NCBI RefSeq assembly: GCF_020037025.1
Contig: NZ_JAIQLH010000041.1
Span: 18,538-82,537 of the forward strand
DNA: 64,000 nt
Direction: 5' to 3'
DNA from: Streptomyces huiliensis
Lineage (GTDB): Bacteria > Actinomycetota > Actinomycetes > Streptomycetales > Streptomycetaceae
Under the pieces are notes generated by a model, which saw only the letters and a program-made list of their open reading frames with translations, was not told the origin of the DNA and ran no database searches. Below, one piece after another: positions 60,089 to 64,000 of this stretch; within the stretch, counting starts at the first letter, position 1; each line of letters starts with the position of its first letter. A program made the translations under genes and the position numbers.

Positions 60089-60134
60089 GGGACTTGGTCC
60101 CATCGCTGGTGTACGGTCGATAAGACCAAGTCCC
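60089..60134. promoter_or_regulatory. Putative TetR operator
   Basis: GGGACTTGGTC (60089-60099) and GACCAAGTCCC (60124-60134) are exact inverted 11-mers. GTGTACGG is repeated next to each. Both genes start within about 25 bases of the sites. Confidence 0.65.
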
Positions 60135-60158
60135 ATCACTGCCCAGGAGAGGTCACCG

Positions 60159-61079
60159 ATGAGCAGAGCTGTCCGCTACCGGCGATTCGGCGGTCCCGAA
60201 GTACTCGAACTGCAGGAGATACCCGAGCCGCACGCCGCCCCGGACGAGGTGCGCGTCCGGGTCACGACCGCCGGGCTGAACCCGGTGGATTGGCAGATCA
60301 CCACCCAGCCCGACATGGCGGCGCGGTTCGGTATCACCCTCCCGGCCGGCTTCGGCGGCGACTTCGCCGGAGTGGTGGACGAAGTGGGTGCCGGCGCCAC
60401 GGGGTTCGCGACCGGCGACCGCGTGTACGGGGCTGCGATCGGCCGGGCCGTCGCCGATTTCGTGCTGGTCAAGACCCCCGCGGCAACGCTGTGGCACACC
60501 CCGGAGGGCGTCGGCGACGAGGTGGCGGGCGTGCTTCCGGTGTCCGGTCTGACGGCCTCCGCCGCGCTCGCCGCGATCGGGCTCCGCGCCGGGGACACCG
60601 TCCTGATCGGTGGGGCGGCGGGCGGCGTGGGCATCTTCGCCGTGCAGCTGGCGAAGCTCGCGGGCGCCCGGGTGCTCGGCACCGCCTCCGAGGGCACGTT
60701 CGGATTCCTGCGCGGGCTCGGCGCCGAACCCGTGGCCTACGGCCCCGGCCTGGCGGACCGGGTGCGGTCCCTGGCACCGGAGGGGATCACCGCCGCGACC
60801 GACCTGTTCGCACGGGAGACGGCCGAGACCGCACTCGCACTCGGCGTGGCACCCGAGCGGATCTCCGTCGTGGCCGACGGCCCCGCCCCGCCGCCCGGGG
60901 TGCACAAGGCGGGCGCCCTCGACGCGGGACCGGGTGCCCTGGAACGGATCGCCGACGCGATCCGTTCCGGCGAGATCACGGTGCCGGTCGCGGCGACCTT
61001 CCCGGTCGAGCGGATACGCGAAGCCGTGACGGCACAGGCCGAGAGGCACGTTCACGGCAAAATCGTGATCGCCCTGTGA
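60159..61079 (+). CDS. Zinc-free medium-chain NADP oxidoreductase (quinone oxidoreductase-like)
   Basis: This 306-aa protein starts at ATG 60159. VNPVDWQITTQPD, GGDFAGVVDEVG and VLIGGAAGGVGIFAVQLAK (AxxGxxG) are quinone oxidoreductase features. The zinc ligands of alcohol dehydrogenases are missing. It probably detoxifies reactive carbonyls or quinones under the divergent TetR repressor. Confidence 0.88.
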   Translation: MSRAVRYRRFGGPEVLELQEIPEPHAAPDEVRVRVTTAGLNPVDWQITTQPDMAARFGITLPAGFGGDFAGVVDEVGAGATGFATGDRVYGAAIGRAVADFVLVKTPAATLWHTPEGVGDEVAGVLPVSGLTASAALAAIGLRAGDTVLIGGAAGGVGIFAVQLAKLAGARVLGTASEGTFGFLRGLGAEPVAYGPGLADRVRSLAPEGITAATDLFARETAETALALGVAPERISVVADGPAPPPGVHKAGALDAGPGALERIADAIRSGEITVPVAATFPVERIREAVTAQAERHVHGKIVIAL

Positions 61080-61194
61080 ACCGGCGTTCAGCGGTCGAGC
61101 GGTGCCGCGCTCGCTTCGGCCGCGGACCTCACCGCCTCCGTACGGGCCGCGCTCGCCGTCGCACTCACCAAGGGTCCGTCACCGCTCTCACTTC

Positions 61195-61425
61195 AGACGT
61201 CATCTCAATTGGAATGTCCGATAAGCCCTGTCGGGGTAGGGATTGTCGGGCGGCTGGTGCCGGACGAGTTGTGGGCGTCGTTCCAGCGGGTGGTGCCGGC
61301 GGCGGCGTTCGGGCCGTCCGGAGCGACGGCCCACCGGCGTTTCGCCGAGTGGTCGACGGCCAGGGTGTGGGCGAGGCTCCATCGCCTCGTCCTCGATCCC
61401 AGGCTCACCAAATGAGATGACGTCT
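61195..61425. mobile_element. Internally deleted IS5-family element (231 bp)
   Basis: Terminal inverted repeats begin AGACGTCATCTCAATTGG on the left and AGACGTCATCTCATTTGG on the right (17 of 18 identical). Between them one frame keeps the transposase N-terminus (GRLVPDELWASFQRVVP) joined in frame to a later block (GATAHRRFAEWSTARVWARLHRLVLD), so the middle is missing. The right end overlaps the stop of the neighbouring acetyltransferase gene. It is non-autonomous. Confidence 0.75.
61209..61415 (+). pseudogene. Transposase fragment with in-frame deletion
   Basis: The 68-aa frame retains the LVPDELW and ATAHRRF-x-EW blocks of IS5-type transposases. By comparison with the known spacing of these blocks, about 40 residues between them are lost, and the catalytic DDE region is absent. 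It cannot be active. Confidence 0.7.
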
Positions 61426-61924
61426 AGGCCGGCTCCTCCCAGGCCGTCTCGTAGTACTTCACCCGCTCGTCCTCCCCCACCACCCGCATCCCGGCCGCCG
61501 TCATGACGCGGTGGGAGGGGACGTTGTCGTGGTCGGCGTCGCCCTTCACCCGGCGGACACCCCGAGCCCGCGCCGACGCCAGCGCCGCGCGCAGCGCTTC
61601 CGAGGCGTACCCCTTGCCGCGCTCGTCGGGCAGCAGCCCGTACCCGACGGTCACGGCCCCGTCCGCGTCGGCCGGCCCGTGGAAGTCCAGCCCGCCGACC
61701 ACCCGCCCGTCGTCGCGGCGGCGTATCTCGTAGGCGCCGGGGTGCCGGTCGAACTCGCCGTTCTCCGCCGCCTTCAGCAGGCGGAGGGCGGCCCTGGCGT
61801 CATCCTCTTCCGGATACCCGGGCACCCAGTGCGGAAGCCGCTCCGGCCGGTCGGCCGCGATGTTCCGGGCCTCGTCGACGGTGAGCGGGTGGAGGATGAG
61901 CCGGTCGGTCACAAGATCGTCCAT
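61424..61924 (-). CDS. GNAT-family acetyltransferase
   Basis: This 166-aa protein starts at ATG 61924. TDRLILHPLTVDEARN opens a RimJ-type fold; VTVGYGLLPDERGKGYASEALRAAL holds the acetyl-CoA loop (RGKGYA), and DNVPSHRVMTAAGMRVVGE the C-terminal motif. It acetylates an amino group of an unknown substrate. Its stop codon lies within the end of the deleted IS. Confidence 0.88.
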   Translation of the reverse strand: MDDLVTDRLILHPLTVDEARNIAADRPERLPHWVPGYPEEDDARAALRLLKAAENGEFDRHPGAYEIRRRDDGRVVGGLDFHGPADADGAVTVGYGLLPDERGKGYASEALRAALASARARGVRRVKGDADHDNVPSHRVMTAAGMRVVGEDERVKYYETAWEEPA

Positions 61925-61937
61925 GGCCTGAGGGGTA

Positions 61938-64000
61938 TCACCCGTCAGCCTGGGCCCGCATCGGATTTTGCGACGGCAGGCAACCCGTTTCGGGCCAACC
62001 CCGCCTGCTGTCGGTCTGGAGGGTGTACCGAAGGAGTCCCCGTACGGCGTCCGGTCCGTTTCCGGGGACGGGGAACACCGCCCGGCACTCGTCGAGGTTC
62101 CGCAGGGTCTCTTCGACGAAGGGGCGCGCAGGGTTCTCCGCCAAGTAGGCCCGCATCAGGGGAGCGGCCTCCTCCCACCGCCCCAGTCCGCTCAGCGCCA
62201 CGATCCGGTTCCCCCGGGCGCGCACCGCGCGCGCGTCGGCGCCGGCGGCCTCGGCCGCGAGCATCTCCTCGGCGCGGCGCAGCCGCTCGGCCGCCCCTTC
62301 CGCCCCCATCAGGCGGAGGACCATCGCGTACTCGACGTGGTACCAGCCGTCGTCCGGTTCCAGGGCGATGCCGCGGTCCAGGGCGGTGAGCGCGTCCGGG
62401 TACGCGCCGAGGGCCCGGTGGGCCCGTGCCCGGGCGTGATGGATCCAGGCATGGCCGGGTCCCGGCGCGAGAGCGCGGTCGCATTCGGCCAAGGCTTCCT
62501 CGTGCCTGCCCATGGCTTCGTAGGTCTGAACTCGGAGGGCGGACACCCAGAAGTCGTCGGGGTCGGGTTCGCCGACGCGGTCGAGTTCGTCCAGGGCGTC
62601 CTCGTACCGGCCCATGGCCTGGTACGTGCGGGCGCGGCCGGCGACGCACCAGCCAAGGTCGGCCCCGAGCGCGAGGGCGCGGGCGTAGGCGGTCAGAGCC
62701 AGGTCGTACCGGCCGAGGAGGCGCGAGGTCTCGGCACTTCCGACGAACGCCCACGTGTAGTCGGCGTCCAGTTCCGTCGCCCGGATGAAGTCGGCGGAGG
62801 CTTCCTCGTACCGCCCGAGATACCGGTAGGTCTCGCCGCGGACCGAGACGGGCCAGGCGCTCTCGGGATCCAGCTCCACGGCCCGGTCGCAGTCGGCGAG
62901 CGCGGCGTCGTAACGTCCCTGGCCGATGTGGACCTGCGCGCGGCCGACCACGGGCCAAGAGTGGTCGGGCGCCGCCGAGATGACCCGGTCCAGGTCGGAC
63001 AGGGCGTCGTCGTAACGTCCCATGAGCCGGTACGTCTGCCCACGGCCGGCGAGGATCCACACGTGGTCGCCGTCGGCTTCCAGGGCCCGGTCGAAGTCGG
63101 CGAGCGCCTCGGTGAAGCGCCCCAGGGAACGTAGGGTCTCACCCCGGCTTCCGAGAGCCCTCGGCGACGCTGGCTCGAGCAGGAGGGCGCGGTTGTCATC
63201 GGCCAGCGCCTCCTGGAGACGGCCCAGGGCCCGCAGGACGTCTGCACGTTCCATGAGGAGGGCGGGGTCCTCGAAAACGAGCTCGGCGGCCCGGTCCAGA
63301 TCGGCCAGGGCATCCTCGTAACGCCCCATGAGCCGGTACGTCACACCCCGTCCCGCATAGCCGCGTGCCAGGCCGGGGTCCAGTGTGAGGACGGCCCCGT
63401 AGTCGGCCAGGGCATCCTCGTGCCGGTTCGCCTTGCGATGCTCCCTGCCGCGGAAGGCGTGCGCGAGGATCTGGCCCTCCCGGTCGAGGCCGGGTGTGGA
63501 GAGCACGGCGGACAAGGAGCGGACCGGGTCGGAGTCGCAGGCGGCCAGACGGCGGGCGCAAGCGGTAAGCACTTCGGAGTCGGTGTCCGTGGCCGCCTGG
63601 ACGAGCATGTCGCTCCAGCGGCGCAGGGTTTCGGTGCCCTGTCCGCAGGCTCGGACCAGGTCGAGGAGCAGGGCGGGCAGCGCCTGACGCGGGTGGGCGC
63701 AGAGGAGGTGGTACGTCTCGTGGAGGCGGTGTTCGCGCCAGTCGCCGTCTTTCCAGAGGTCCTGCCAGAGGTCGTCCGGCCCATCGCCCGGTGAGCGCCC
63801 GCCCTCGGCTGCCTCTCGCCGACCGCGGTGCAGGTCCGCGAGGCGGGTGTGCTGGTCGCGCCAACGGGCCGGAAAGTTCGTGCGCTGGTGGCGGAGCATG
63901 GGCGCACGGATCACTTCGTGGTAGCGGCAGGTGCCGCCGCGGTCGGTGACGAACGGGAGGGCGCGCAGCCAGGGGTAGCCCCCGGCCGCGTCCTCCGCGA
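61938..64000 (-). CDS. Large TPR protein, C-terminal part (gene continues beyond the window)
   Basis: The frame is open to the right edge, and the sequence before the first GTG/ATG (WLRALPFVTDRGGTCRYHEV) reads as conserved protein, so the true start lies outside. Residues from about 63300 down to 62200 encode at least 13 tetratricopeptide repeats (RYEDALADLDRAAEL type). The upstream part resembles the C-terminal side of actinobacterial STAND/NTPase-TPR proteins. Those are multidomain signalling or defence ATPases; the ATPase itself is not visible here. Confidence 0.75.
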   Translation of the reverse strand, partial: AEDAAGGYPWLRALPFVTDRGGTCRYHEVIRAPMLRHQRTNFPARWRDQHTRLADLHRGRREAAEGGRSPGDGPDDLWQDLWKDGDWREHRLHETYHLLCAHPRQALPALLLDLVRACGQGTETLRRWSDMLVQAATDTDSEVLTACARRLAACDSDPVRSLSAVLSTPGLDREGQILAHAFRGREHRKANRHEDALADYGAVLTLDPGLARGYAGRGVTYRLMGRYEDALADLDRAAELVFEDPALLMERADVLRALGRLQEALADDNRALLLEPASPRALGSRGETLRSLGRFTEALADFDRALEADGDHVWILAGRGQTYRLMGRYDDALSDLDRVISAAPDHSWPVVGRAQVHIGQGRYDAALADCDRAVELDPESAWPVSVRGETYRYLGRYEEASADFIRATELDADYTWAFVGSAETSRLLGRYDLALTAYARALALGADLGWCVAGRARTYQAMGRYEDALDELDRVGEPDPDDFWVSALRVQTYEAMGRHEEALAECDRALAPGPGHAWIHHARARAHRALGAYPDALTALDRGIALEPDDGWYHVEYAMVLRLMGAEGAAERLRRAEEMLAAEAAGADARAVRARGNRIVALSGLGRWEEAAPLMRAYLAENPARPFVEETLRNLDECRAVFPVPGNGPDAVRGLLRYTLQTDSRRGWPETGCLPSQNPMRAQADG

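Overview
The window looks like a Streptomyces (or very close actinomycete) chromosome carrying the right-hand part of an integrated siphovirus. Grounds are very high G+C, strong third-position G/C bias in every gene, frequent GTG starts with AGGAG-type ribosome sites, and families typical of the group (DUF397 with DUF5753 regulators, MmyB-type XRE regulators, DUF4232 lipoproteins, a SpoIIE-type phosphatase, Tat exported proteins).

Region 1, about 1-20 kb, is prophage, almost all on the + strand. The order is tail terminator, major tail protein, tail chaperones with a probable -1 frameshift, tape measure (796 aa), two minor tail proteins, then lysis genes (coiled-coil membrane protein, CHAP endolysin with a likely internal start, two-helix holin). 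A replication block follows: dNMP kinase, RecB/Cas4-like nuclease, a protein resembling the phiC31 gp3 recombination directionality factor, a cytosine-5 methyltransferase split over three reading frames with two alternative C-terminal halves, a small resolvase-like nuclease, D5-type primase-helicase, DNA polymerase I and a sigma-70-like protein. Head genes, packaging genes and integrase are not in the window and presumably lie to the left.

Region 2, about 20-27.3 kb, is accessory cargo at the right end of the prophage. It holds a DUF5753 HTH regulator with its DUF397 partner and palindromic sites. Next is a probable radical-SAM RiPP locus: small leader genes, a 48-aa Cys-free acidic peptide, a perfect hairpin, a SPASM radical SAM enzyme and a small protein. 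A GntR repressor with a clear palindromic operator follows, then an overlapping set of small zinc-ribbon proteins and a membrane-anchored secreted protein. The prophage-chromosome junction is probably between 27.28 and 27.5 kb, next to a dispersed Streptomyces inverted-repeat element.

Region 3, 27.5-64 kb, is ordinary chromosome: many small regulator-plus-enzyme units (MFS/MarR, FAD monooxygenase/PadR, hydrolase/HxlR, SDR/MmyB, oxidoreductase/TetR) mixed with redox enzymes, exported proteins, a response regulator with a drug exporter, a GCS2 ligase, an arylamine N-acetyltransferase, and a large TPR protein running off the right edge. Non-coding structures include a 10-bp tandem repeat upstream of an exported glycosyl-hydrolase-like gene, a nested long hairpin at 54.3 kb, a second copy of the dispersed repeat at 57.1 kb, and a 231-bp internally deleted insertion sequence at 61.2 kb. 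Function calls rest on motifs read by eye; no database search was possible.
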